A DNA stretch of 64,000 nucleotides from Sphingomonas pituitosa NBRC 102491 (GTDB lineage: Bacteria; Pseudomonadota; Alphaproteobacteria; Sphingomonadales; Sphingomonadaceae), in NCBI RefSeq assembly GCF_001598435.1, contig NZ_BCYY01000001.1:1-64000 (forward strand), given 5' to 3'. This document shows positions 26,267-34,802 of this stretch, piece by piece. The notes under the pieces were generated by a model. It saw only the letters and a list, made by a program, of their open reading frames with translations. It was not told where the DNA came from and ran no database searches. Positions within the stretch are counted from its first letter, which is position 1, and every line of letters starts with the position of its first letter. The translations under genes were made by a program, and so were the position numbers.

Positions 26267-28315
26267 TTGATCTCGAATTTGCTGAGCTCCCGGCTCGCCG
26301 CCGGGGCAATTTTGCTGTTGCCTTTCGCTGCTGACGCACAGACGACTGAAGTTCCGAATGCCGGGGCCGACCTGGTGGTTACGGCCAGCCGCACGGCCGA
26401 ACGCCGCGCGGATGTGGCTTCCTCGGTGGAGGTGGTCACTGCCGACAGGCTGGCCAACACGGTCGGCCTCAGCTTCCTCGATCAGATCAAGAAGACCGCC
26501 AGCGTCGACGTGATCCAATATCCCAACGGCCTTGGCGGCATCGGCCTGCGCGGGCTGCGGCCAAACTTCGAGTTCACGATCAATCCGCAGGTGCTGGTGC
26601 TGGTCGATGGCCGCCCGTCGGGGTCGACCAGCTTCACCACCATTTCGCCCGAAAGCATCGCCCGCGTGGAAGTGCTGAAAGGCCCCGCCTCGGCGCTGTA
26701 CGGCGCATCGGCGGTCGGCGGCGTCGTAAGCATCATCACCCAGCGTTCGTCTGGACCGCTGCACGGACAGTTCACCGTGGGCGGCGGCTCCTTTTCTACC
26801 ATCCGATCCGGCGTGACCCTCGGCGGCGACCTGGCCCACGGCGTCGATTTCGACCTCGACCTCGGCTATGTAAACCAGGGCAGCAACTTCCGCATCGGCG
26901 GCGGCGCCGAACAGGCCAATAGCACGGCCAGCCGCGGCTCCGGGCGCTTTCGCGTCGGCAGCACCCTGTCTTCGATCGTCCGGATCGATGCGAGCGTCGA
27001 TTTCGCCAGCCTCGACAATGACTCGCCCGGCCCGCAGTCGTATACTCCCAAGACGCCGTCGGCGAACCAGACCGATCGCGTGACCGGCGACCTGCGCCTG
27101 AAGCTGACCCCCGCAGACCACGACATCCTGCTCACCGGCTATGCCTCGCGGGAGAACTACGACTATTACACCGTTCCGCTTGCGGCGGCCCGCTATGTGT
27201 CGAGCACCACTCTTACCACCTATCGTGGTGGCCAGGTGCAGGATAGCTGGCAGATCGACCCGGCGGTGCGGCTAACCTATGGCGGCGAATGGCAGCGCAT
27301 CGAAGCCACCCGCACCTCCTTCGCGGCGAGCGGAACCGGCAAGGCGCCCTCTTCGCCGAACGAGAGCCGGGATACCAAGGCCGCCTTTGCCGAAGCCGGG
27401 CTGACGCTGCTGGACGGCCGGGTGCTGCTGACGGGAGGCGGGCGGTATGACCGAATTACGGTCAAGACCTACCCGACGCCGTTCAAGACCAACTTCACGC
27501 CGGGCACCGCGACATTCGACGTGTTCAACCCGCGCGGCGGCGCGGTCTTCGTCCTCACGCCGGCACTGCGGCTGCACGGTACGATCGGCACGGCGTTCGT
27601 GCCGCCCCAAGCCATTCAGCTGGCCGGCGAGAGCGAGGAGTTTGCCGGCAAGCAGCGGCGCGTGACTCGCGGCGCGAGCGGACTTCAGCCCGAACGCAAC
27701 ACCACCTGGGACGCCGGCATCCGGTATGCGAGCGGGCCGGTCTTCGCGGACATCACCTATTTCCATGCTCGCACACGCAACCGGATCACGACGAAGGTCG
27801 TGTCGGAGACCGCAACGCTGCGCGAAACCAGCTACTTCAACGCCGATCGATCGCGGATGGAAGGAATCGAGGGCCAGATCGGCCTGGATGCAGGCACCGT
27901 GCTGGGCCTCGCGCCGCACCGCGTGATGCTGGACAGCAGCGTGACGCACATGCTGCACGCCGAGGACATCAACGCCGGAGTAAGCACCGCGATCGCGAAC
28001 GTCGCCGAGTGGAAGGCAACCGGCTCGCTCACTCTGTCCGACGGACGCGCGCTGTCCGCTACCGCAACGGTGCGCTTCAATGGCGACCGGGTGGATAGCG
28101 ACAACAGCCAGGGGCGGATCTTCACCAACGGGCTGGGCGGCCGGTTCACCCTGCCCCATTTCACCACGGCGGACTTCAGCACGCGCTGGCAGGCGACGCC
28201 GAAGAACGGCTTCCGCCTGGAAGTGGCCAATGCCTTCGACGTCAAATATTACGAGAAGGCGGATTACTGGATGCCGGGGCGCACGGTGTATTTCCGCTAC
28301 GTCCGGACGCTTTGA
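26267..28315 (+). CDS. TonB-dependent heme receptor, HmuR-like
   Basis: About 682 residues. The TTG at 26267, six bases after GGGGGA, begins MISNLLSSRLAAGAILLLPFAADAQ, a clean signal peptide; an upstream ATG frame is rejected. There is no STN domain. The plug contains LVVTASRTAERRADVASSVEV, IGLRGLRPNFEF, VLVDGRPSGSTSF and GPASALYGASAVGGVVSI. The barrel ends GRTVYFRYVRTL. The segment FVPPQAIQLAG...GASGLQPERN sits where heme receptors have their FRAP/NPDL box, in altered form. It leads an operon with ExbB-like, DUF2149 and CobN-like genes, the companions of HmuR in Bacteroidetes. Heme as ligand is inferred from that context. Confidence 0.88.
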   Translation: MISNLLSSRLAAGAILLLPFAADAQTTEVPNAGADLVVTASRTAERRADVASSVEVVTADRLANTVGLSFLDQIKKTASVDVIQYPNGLGGIGLRGLRPNFEFTINPQVLVLVDGRPSGSTSFTTISPESIARVEVLKGPASALYGASAVGGVVSIITQRSSGPLHGQFTVGGGSFSTIRSGVTLGGDLAHGVDFDLDLGYVNQGSNFRIGGGAEQANSTASRGSGRFRVGSTLSSIVRIDASVDFASLDNDSPGPQSYTPKTPSANQTDRVTGDLRLKLTPADHDILLTGYASRENYDYYTVPLAAARYVSSTTLTTYRGGQVQDSWQIDPAVRLTYGGEWQRIEATRTSFAASGTGKAPSSPNESRDTKAAFAEAGLTLLDGRVLLTGGGRYDRITVKTYPTPFKTNFTPGTATFDVFNPRGGAVFVLTPALRLHGTIGTAFVPPQAIQLAGESEEFAGKQRRVTRGASGLQPERNTTWDAGIRYASGPVFADITYFHARTRNRITTKVVSETATLRETSYFNADRSRMEGIEGQIGLDAGTVLGLAPHRVMLDSSVTHMLHAEDINAGVSTAIANVAEWKATGSLTLSDGRALSATATVRFNGDRVDSDNSQGRIFTNGLGGRFTLPHFTTADFSTRWQATPKNGFRLEVANAFDVKYYEKADYWMPGRTVYFRYVRTL

Positions 28316-28317
28316 CG

Positions 28318-28851
28318 ATGTGGGCGAAGGAAGCGCTGGGCGCGATCGCCGAGCTGCTGTTTCAGCCGGTGGTGTTCGGCCTAATCGGCATCAGCGGATG
28401 GACCGCGATCGCAACCGGCCTGTTCCTGCGCAGCCTGATCGATCGCCTGCGCGGACGCCGCCCGGCGCGCGACCGCTATAGGGCGGCGATCGACCAGGCG
28501 CTGACCGGCGACCCGGATGCGGATGAACTGACGATCGAAGAAATCGTCGCACGGGCCGAGGGGGACTCGGCCCGTGCCTTAAACGCCATCCGCTTCGTCA
28601 TCCGCATCGGTCCGTCGCTGGGCCTGATGGGCACGTTGATCCCGATGGCGACGGCCTTGTCCGGCCTTGCCCGCGGCGACCTCCAGCTGCTCGCCGCCAA
28701 CATGGTCATCGCCTTTTCCAGCACCGTCGTCGGCCTGGCGGTGGGCGTCGTCGCCTATCTGCTGGCGATGGTGCGGGAAGGCTGGGCACGCGCCGATCTC
28801 GACGCCGTCCGCTTCCACGCCGAACGGGTCCTCCGCGCGGAGGAAGCATGA
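28318..28851 (+). CDS. MotA/TolQ/ExbB proton-channel protein, HmuT-like
   Basis: 178 residues with an N-terminal helix (PVVFGLIGISGWTAIATGLFL) and two conserved channel helices: IRFVIRIGPSLGLMGTLIPMATAL (with GPxLGLLGT-type signature) and LLAANMVIAFSSTVVGLAVGVVAYLLA. ExbB/TolQ relatives harvest proton-motive force. The gene starts three bases after the receptor stop and overlaps the DUF2149 gene (ATGA). Together with DUF2149 it could energise the receptor or the periplasmic chelatase, as proposed for the HmuT/HmuU partners of HmuS. Confidence 0.88.
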   Translation: MWAKEALGAIAELLFQPVVFGLIGISGWTAIATGLFLRSLIDRLRGRRPARDRYRAAIDQALTGDPDADELTIEEIVARAEGDSARALNAIRFVIRIGPSLGLMGTLIPMATALSGLARGDLQLLAANMVIAFSSTVVGLAVGVVAYLLAMVREGWARADLDAVRFHAERVLRAEEA

Positions 28852-29222
28852 GGCCGTCCCGCCGACCCTTGCGCTTCGCACGCCGGCAGGAGGCGGCAAG
28901 CTGGCAGGAAGATCCCCTGTCGGGTGTCGCCAACCTGTTCGACATCAGCCTCGCCTTCATCGTCGCAATGGTGGTGGCGCTGTTTTCGCTCGCCGGCGGT
29001 ACGTCGTTCCTCGATCCGGCGGCGAACTGGACGATGACCCGCACCGACGCGCAGGGCCACATGGAAATCGTCCAGAAGCAGGGCAAGCAGATCCAGGTGC
29101 AGAAGGTCAGCGATCGTCGGCTGAGCGGCAATGGCGACCGGCTGGGTGTCGCCTATCGGCTGCCCGGCGGCAAGATCGTCTACGTGCCGGAAGGGGATAG
29201 CGGCCACGGGGCCGCGAAGTGA
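28848..29222 (+). CDS. DUF2149 protein, ExbD-like partner (HmuU-like)
   Basis: 124 residues. After a basic leader, DPLSGVANLFDISLAFIVAMVVALFSL (about 22-48) has the layout of ExbD/TolR: a short cytoplasmic tail with a D before one membrane helix, then a periplasmic domain (GKQIQVQKVSDRRLSGNG). DUF2149 genes accompany MotA/ExbB and CobN-like genes in heme operons and archaeal relatives. It overlaps both neighbours by four bases, so the four genes are tightly coupled. Confidence 0.82.
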   Translation: MRPSRRPLRFARRQEAASWQEDPLSGVANLFDISLAFIVAMVVALFSLAGGTSFLDPAANWTMTRTDAQGHMEIVQKQGKQIQVQKVSDRRLSGNGDRLGVAYRLPGGKIVYVPEGDSGHGAAK

Positions 29223-32200
29223 GCCCGTGGCCCCGGCCGGTACGGCTGCTCCTGGTTCTCACCCTGGCCATCGCCGGCTTCAACGGCACGGCATGGGCAC
29301 AGGCGCCCAAGCCACGCATCGCCTTCGTTTCCATCCATATCGCCGAGATGCCCACCATCGCCAAGGCCGCTGCGGCGCGACTGCGCGGCGAGGTGCAGGT
29401 GGATTTCTTCGGGCTGGGCGGCGGGCTGCTGCCGTCGATCCAGGGGGTCGATCTCGGCAGCTATGACCTGATCCTGCTCGATGCTGCCGGGCCGCGCCTG
29501 CTCAACTTCACCGCCCAGATCGAGGCCGCCAAGGCGCGGACGAAAGTGCTGGTGGTCGGCCCCGGCACACCGATCGCCGGCAATATCGATCCCAAGGCCC
29601 ATCCCGACATTGCCCGCTATTGGAGCAATGCGACGGAGGGCAATTATGCCGGGCTTCTGGCCTATGCGGCGAACCACCTGCTCGCCCATCCGGTCGCGGT
29701 GCCGCCCCCGGTGGAATTCCCCCCGCTGGCATTGTGGCACCCCGATGCACCAGCCCCCTTCGCCACCCCCTCCTCCTATCTGGCATGGGAAACGGCGCGC
29801 CTACCGGACGCGGCGATCCGCCCCCGGATCGGCATCCTGTTCTACCGCAGCCTGGTGCTGGCCGACAACGCATCGCTGGTCGCAGCGCTCATCCATGAAG
29901 TGGAGCGACAGGGCGGGATGCCGGTGCCGGTGTGGCGCGAGGGCGGCGGCGACCGGGCGTCTTCGCTGCTCGGCGATGCCTCCCTCGACGCGCTGATCCT
30001 GTGCGCGACCCGGTTCGACTATGCCTCCGCCGAAGCGGGCGTTGCCGAGGCGCAGCGCCTGGGCGTGCCGCCGCTGATGTGCGCGACCGATTATCGCCGC
30101 GATGCCGATGCCTGGACCAAAAGCCTGGGGGGCTTCGCGCCCGAAACCACCGGCGAACTCGCGATGAGCGAGCGCGACGGCATCGTCGAGCCGATGGTGG
30201 TGGCAGCACGCGCTACGACGGCCGACGGCACCGCAAGCTATCGCCCCATCCCCGGCCAGATCCGCTGGCGGGTTGCCCGCGCGCTCCGCTGGGCCCGACT
30301 CCACCGCCTGCCCAATGCGGACAAGCGGATCGTCATAAGCTACCATAACGAAGCGCCAGGTACGGCGGATGTCGGGAGCGATCCTGATTCCTATCTGGAC
30401 GCGCAGGGCAGCATGGTCGCACTGCTCGAACGGCTGCGGGAGGAAGGCTATGACACCGGCACCGCCCCGCTGCCCGACCGCGCGACGCTCGCCCGCCGCC
30501 TCGCCCAGACGGCAACCAATGTCGCGCCGGGCGATCCTGCCACTTTGCGTCAGCGCATCGCGGACGGGGCCATCACCGTGCCGCTGCCCGCCTATCTCTC
30601 CTGGTATGCGCGCCTGCCTGCGCCGCTCCGCGCCGATGTCGAGCGCGTCTGGGGGCCGCCGCCGGGTGCGGTGATGGCGGTCCACGGAAAGCTGGTGATC
30701 CCGGCGCTGCGCTTCGGCAAGATCGTGCTGGCGGCGCATCCGCTGTGGGGACCGCAGACCGGCGGCAAGGCGCTGGCGCAGATCGGCGCCCTGCCCCCGC
30801 ACCACCAGTATCTCGCTTTCTATTTCTGGATGCAGGCGATCGAGCGCGCCGACGCCTTCGTGCCGATGTTCACGCAATTGTCGCTGATGCCGGGCAAGCA
30901 GGAAGGGCCGGCGGCGGAGGACGCGGTCGGACTGCTGATCGGCGACGTGCCGCATATCCAGCCCCAGCCGCTCCAGGCCAATGGCGGCATCGGCAACAAG
31001 CGGCGCACCGAAGCGGTGACGATCGGCTTCATGCCCGAATTCGTCCGCGCCGGACTTTCCCCCGATCTCGCGGCGCTGCGCGCGCTGCTGCATGTCCCGG
31101 CTCCGGACGAAGCCGCGATCCGAACGGCGGCGACACGGGCAGGCCTCGCCGGTGCGCTGGGCCTCGATCCGATGCGCGCACCGTTCGCCGCGCTGCGGTC
31201 AGCGCTTGCCGCCTATCTACCGGAGACCGAGGCTGCCCCCATTCCGCTGGGCGGGCACATCCTGGGTCAGGCTCCGCCGAGCGACGTGCGGGTAAAGATG
31301 GTGCGGGCGATGATCGCGATCGATGGCCCGTTACTCGATATAGACGTGATCGAACGCATCCTGCGCGGCGAGCAGGCGCCGCTGGAAGCGGCGATCCGCG
31401 CGCGGGTGGTCGATTTCGGCGCCCGCATCGCCGCAGCACCGCGCGAGATCGACGCGATCATGGGCGCGCTGGTCGGCCGCTACGTCCCGCCCGGCCCGAT
31501 GCGCGACGCAATCCGCAATCCCGATGCCCTGCCCGCCGGCCGCAATCCCTATACGCTCGACATTCGCGGCGTGCCGACGCCCCAGGCCTGGACGAATGGC
31601 CAGCGCCTCGCCGACGCCATGCTGGCCGACTATCGCGCAAAACACGGGCAGCCGCCGCGCAAGGTGGCGTTCGTCCTGTGGTCGAACGAGACCGCCCAGA
31701 ATGGCGGCACCAACGAAGCGCAGATCCTGCACCTGCTGGGGACGGCACCGATCCGCGACGCACGCGGCACGGTGGTGGACGTGGCGCTGATCGACCGGGC
31801 GACGCTCGGCCGCCCGCGCGTGGATGTTCTCGTCACCACATCGGGCACCTATCGCGACCATTTCGGCGAGAAGCTGGCGCTGATCGCCAAGGCCGTGGCG
31901 CTGGCGTCCGCAGCCGACGAGCCCGACAATCCCGTCCGCGCCGAAACCATGGCGCGGGCCGCTGCACTGAAAGCCCAGGGCGTGGGCGCGGCGGAAGCCG
32001 AAAAGCGAGCACTGCGCCGGATCTTCTCGACGGCGCCCGGCGCCTATTCCCCCTCCACCCAATTCGCCAATCGCGAGGGCTGGAGCAAGGCTCGGCTGAA
32101 CCAGCTATATCGTGACCGCCTCAGCCATGCCTATGGCGACGATGGCGAAGGCGAGCCCGATGGCGATGCCTTCGTCGCCAACCTCAAACGGGTGGACGCC

Positions 32201-32974
32201 ACCGTGTTCAGCCGCTCGTCCATCGCCTATGGCCTGCTCGATACAACGATGCCGGCCGCCTATCTTGGCGGCCTGTCGATGGCGGTCCGCGCGGAAAGCG
32301 GACGCTCCGTCGATGCCTATATCGCCAATGAGCAGGACCCCGGCCATCCCCGCATTGAGACGCTCGATCGCTTCTATGCGCGTGAACGCGACAGCCGCTA
32401 CCTCAACCCGGAATGGATCCGGGGGATGCAGGCCAGCGGTTATAACGGCGCGCGCTACATGGCCGATCTGGGGGAATCGCTGTCGCTGTGGGAACAGACG
32501 CGGCCGGAACTCGTAACCGACCGGGACTGGGAGGCGGTACGCGATGTCTATCTGCGGGATCGCTTCAAGCTGGGCATGGACCGGTTCTTCGCGCGCAACA
32601 ATCCGGCGGCGCGAATCGCCCTGATCCGGACGATGCTGGACGCAATCGATCGCGGCGACTGGCACGCGGACGCCCCGACCCGCGAGGAACTGGAACGCCT
32701 GGACCGTCCAGCGGTGCTGCAACGGGGATCAAAGGGTTCCCAAACCTCAAACGCGCGGAGCCTGCGGAACGGCTCGCCAGGCAGGGGACCGGGCCGAGGC
32801 ATGACTGCCATGGAGCGCCGTTCCGCCGGAAACCGGATCTCCGGTTATGAGCTGACGACCGCAAATTCGATGCGCACACTATCCGCCACCGATTCACACC
32901 AAACCTCCGCTTGGCATCTCGTCGGCATCCTGCTGCTGGCCATCGCAGGATGCGCACTGCGCCCAAGATGGTAG
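29219..32974 (+). CDS. CobN-like chelatase with signal peptide and C-terminal anchor, HmuS-like heme dechelatase candidate
   Basis: 1251 residues of the CobN/magnesium-chelatase large-subunit family. Unlike cytoplasmic CobN it begins with a signal peptide (RLLLVLTLAIAGFNGTAWAQ) and ends with a membrane helix (AWHLVGILLLAIAGCALRPRW). The catalytic body should thus face the periplasm, anchored to the inner membrane. Family segments include GYDTGTAPLPDR, LVIPALRFGKIVLAAHPLWG, LPPHHQYLAFYFWMQ, VAFVLWSNETAQNGGTNEAQIL and GYNGARYMADL. No cobalamin or CobS/CobT genes are near. With the receptor, ExbB and DUF2149 genes this matches HmuS, which removes iron from heme without breaking the ring. Activity here is inferred. 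Confidence 0.85.
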   Translation: MSPWPRPVRLLLVLTLAIAGFNGTAWAQAPKPRIAFVSIHIAEMPTIAKAAAARLRGEVQVDFFGLGGGLLPSIQGVDLGSYDLILLDAAGPRLLNFTAQIEAAKARTKVLVVGPGTPIAGNIDPKAHPDIARYWSNATEGNYAGLLAYAANHLLAHPVAVPPPVEFPPLALWHPDAPAPFATPSSYLAWETARLPDAAIRPRIGILFYRSLVLADNASLVAALIHEVERQGGMPVPVWREGGGDRASSLLGDASLDALILCATRFDYASAEAGVAEAQRLGVPPLMCATDYRRDADAWTKSLGGFAPETTGELAMSERDGIVEPMVVAARATTADGTASYRPIPGQIRWRVARALRWARLHRLPNADKRIVISYHNEAPGTADVGSDPDSYLDAQGSMVALLERLREEGYDTGTAPLPDRATLARRLAQTATNVAPGDPATLRQRIADGAITVPLPAYLSWYARLPAPLRADVERVWGPPPGAVMAVHGKLVIPALRFGKIVLAAHPLWGPQTGGKALAQIGALPPHHQYLAFYFWMQAIERADAFVPMFTQLSLMPGKQEGPAAEDAVGLLIGDVPHIQPQPLQANGGIGNKRRTEAVTIGFMPEFVRAGLSPDLAALRALLHVPAPDEAAIRTAATRAGLAGALGLDPMRAPFAALRSALAAYLPETEAAPIPLGGHILGQAPPSDVRVKMVRAMIAIDGPLLDIDVIERILRGEQAPLEAAIRARVVDFGARIAAAPREIDAIMGALVGRYVPPGPMRDAIRNPDALPAGRNPYTLDIRGVPTPQAWTNGQRLADAMLADYRAKHGQPPRKVAFVLWSNETAQNGGTNEAQILHLLGTAPIRDARGTVVDVALIDRATLGRPRVDVLVTTSGTYRDHFGEKLALIAKAVALASAADEPDNPVRAETMARAAALKAQGVGAAEAEKRALRRIFSTAPGAYSPSTQFANREGWSKARLNQLYRDRLSHAYGDDGEGEPDGDAFVANLKRVDATVFSRSSIAYGLLDTTMPAAYLGGLSMAVRAESGRSVDAYIANEQDPGHPRIETLDRFYARERDSRYLNPEWIRGMQASGYNGARYMADLGESLSLWEQTRPELVTDRDWEAVRDVYLRDRFKLGMDRFFARNNPAARIALIRTMLDAIDRGDWHADAPTREELERLDRPAVLQRGSKGSQTSNARSLRNGSPGRGPGRGMTAMERRSAGNRISGYELTTANSMRTLSATDSHQTSAWHLVGILLLAIAGCALRPRW

Positions 32975-33398
32975 ACCTTCTGCCCTCGGAGTAGCCTGCG
33001 ATAGGGGCCGACCTGGGCAGCCGGGGCAAGTAGGTCAAGCGTGCAGGCCTGTGTCCCGCCCAACCTTTGGGCTCCCTCCCTGCCCATCGGATGGAAAAAC
33101 ATGGTTTGAAAGATGATGGTACTTTTGATGGTATCAAGCACCTCCATAAGAATATTATACTTTTTCTACAGATATATAGATACGTTCCTCGGCATCCGTA
33201 GGGGTCACCACGGCTTGCCGGCTCACAGAGCCGCAGCGCGGGTGCTTTAGCGACATCGACGGACCTTTCCACAGCGACGCCCATTGCGCGCACGCCGGCG
33301 TTGCTGGGTGCAGACTTTGCCCTTCGCAACCGCTTGATCCCCCCTGCCCTTGCCCCTAGACGCTGCCGGGAACCAACCTGTCTCAGGAAAGCGAGCTT
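32975..33398. other. Intergenic region with an AT-rich island
   Basis: No gene is supported in these 424 bases. Positions 33090-33185 are unusually AT-rich for this genome and contain two copies of TGATGGTA twelve bases apart, then AATATTATACTTTTT. This may be the icd promoter region or a relic of inserted DNA at the end of the heme island. AGGAAAG just before 33399 is the icd ribosome site. Confidence 0.4.
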
Positions 33399-34619
33399 AT
33401 GGCGAAGATCAAGGTAGCAACGCCCGTCGTGGAGATCGACGGCGACGAAATGACGCGGATCATCTGGGAATGGATCCGCGAGCGCCTGATCCTTCCGTAC
33501 CTCGACATCGATCTGAAGTATTACGATCTCTCGGTGCAGAAGCGCGACGAGACCAACGACCAGATCACGATCGATTCGGCCAATGCGATCAAGCAGTACG
33601 GCGTCGGCGTGAAGTGCGCCACGATCACTCCGGACGAGCAGCGCGTCGAGGAATTCAGCCTCAAGAAGATGTGGAAGTCGCCCAACGGCACGATCCGCAA
33701 CATCCTGGGCGGCGTGATCTTCCGCGAGCCGATCGTGATCTCGAACGTGCCGCGCCTGATCCCGGGCTGGACCAAGCCGATCGTTGTCGGCCGCCACGCC
33801 TTCGGTGACCAGTACAAGGCGACCGATTTCAAGGTGCCCGGCAAGGGCAAGCTGACCATGAAGTGGGAAGGCGAGAACGGCGACACGATCGAGCACGAGG
33901 TGTTCGACTTCCCGGCCTCGGGCGTCGCGATGGGCATGTACAATCTCGACGAGTCGATCCGCGACTTCGCACGCGCCTCGATGAACTATGCGCTCGGCCG
34001 CAACTGGCCGCTGTACCTGTCGACCAAGAACACGATCCTCAAGGCCTATGACGGCCGCTTCAAGGACATCTTCGCCGAGGTGTTCGAGACCGAGTTCAAG
34101 GACCATTACAAGAACGCCGGCATCGTCTACGAGCACCGCCTGATCGACGACATGGTCGCCTCGGCGCTCAAGTGGCACGGCGAGTTCGTCTGGGCCTGCA
34201 AGAACTATGACGGCGACGTCCAGTCGGACCAGGTGGCGCAGGGCTTCGGCTCGCTGGGCCTGATGACCTCCGTGCTGATGACCCCGGACGGCAAGACGAT
34301 CGAGGCGGAAGCGGCGCACGGCACCGTCACCCGCCACTATCGCCAGCACCAGCAGGGCAAGGCGACCTCGACCAACCCGATCGCGTCGATCTTCGCCTGG
34401 ACCGGCGGCCTGAAGTATCGCGGCAAGTTCGACGGCACCCCCGAGGTGACCCGCTTCGCCGAGACGCTGGAGCGCGTCTGCGTCGAGACCGTCGAGAGCG
34501 GCAAGATGACCAAGGATCTGGCGCTGCTGATCGGGCCGGACCAGGCCTGGATGACCACCGAGCAGTTCTTCGAGGCGATCCGCGTCAACCTCGAAACCGC
34601 GATGGGCAGCTGGCAGTAA
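33399..34619 (+). CDS. icd: NADP-dependent isocitrate dehydrogenase
   Basis: 406 residues, the eukaryote-like type II NADP-IDH common in alphaproteobacteria. It converts isocitrate to 2-oxoglutarate and NADPH in the TCA cycle. Motifs include [14 protein letters not shown] at the N-terminus, [13 protein letters not shown] for substrate binding, [11 protein letters not shown] for metal binding, and [11 protein letters not shown] near the cofactor site. The start ATG follows AGGAAAG by nine bases. A strong intrinsic terminator follows, so it is a single-gene unit. Confidence 0.97.
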   Translation: MAKIKVATPVVEIDGDEMTRIIWEWIRERLILPYLDIDLKYYDLSVQKRDETNDQITIDSANAIKQYGVGVKCATITPDEQRVEEFSLKKMWKSPNGTIRNILGGVIFREPIVISNVPRLIPGWTKPIVVGRHAFGDQYKATDFKVPGKGKLTMKWEGENGDTIEHEVFDFPASGVAMGMYNLDESIRDFARASMNYALGRNWPLYLSTKNTILKAYDGRFKDIFAEVFETEFKDHYKNAGIVYEHRLIDDMVASALKWHGEFVWACKNYDGDVQSDQVAQGFGSLGLMTSVLMTPDGKTIEAEAAHGTVTRHYRQHQQGKATSTNPIASIFAWTGGLKYRGKFDGTPEVTRFAETLERVCVETVESGKMTKDLALLIGPDQAWMTTEQFFEAIRVNLETAMGSWQ

Positions 34620-34646
34620 GCCGCCCTCCCCTCAGGAAAGCTACGG

Positions 34647-34673
34647 AAAAGCCCGCCTCTGGCGGGCTTTTCT
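34647..34673 (+). terminator. Rho-independent terminator of icd
   Basis: AAAAGCCCGCC, loop TCT and GGCGGGCTTTT form a perfect stem with a flanking T-run, 28 bases after the icd stop. Confidence 0.9.
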
Positions 34674-34802
34674 ACTTGCAAAGCCGGGCCTCGCATCGTC
34701 TCTAGGGGACATGACCGAGCGAGCTAAACCCGCCACCGGCCATCGGCCCTTCTTTTCCTTCCAGCCTCTCTGCCCGCATCTCGCCCACCGTCAGGAAACC
34801 GC

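Noticed and set aside
32700..32974. The odd tail of the CobN-like protein as a frameshifted or foreign sequence
   Set aside because: It ends in a proper membrane helix with basic residues after it, as expected for an anchored chelatase, so no frameshift is needed.
32565..34349. A long minus-strand open frame opposite icd and the CobN-like gene end
   Set aside because: It mirrors icd codons and crosses the icd promoter, with no motif or ribosome site.
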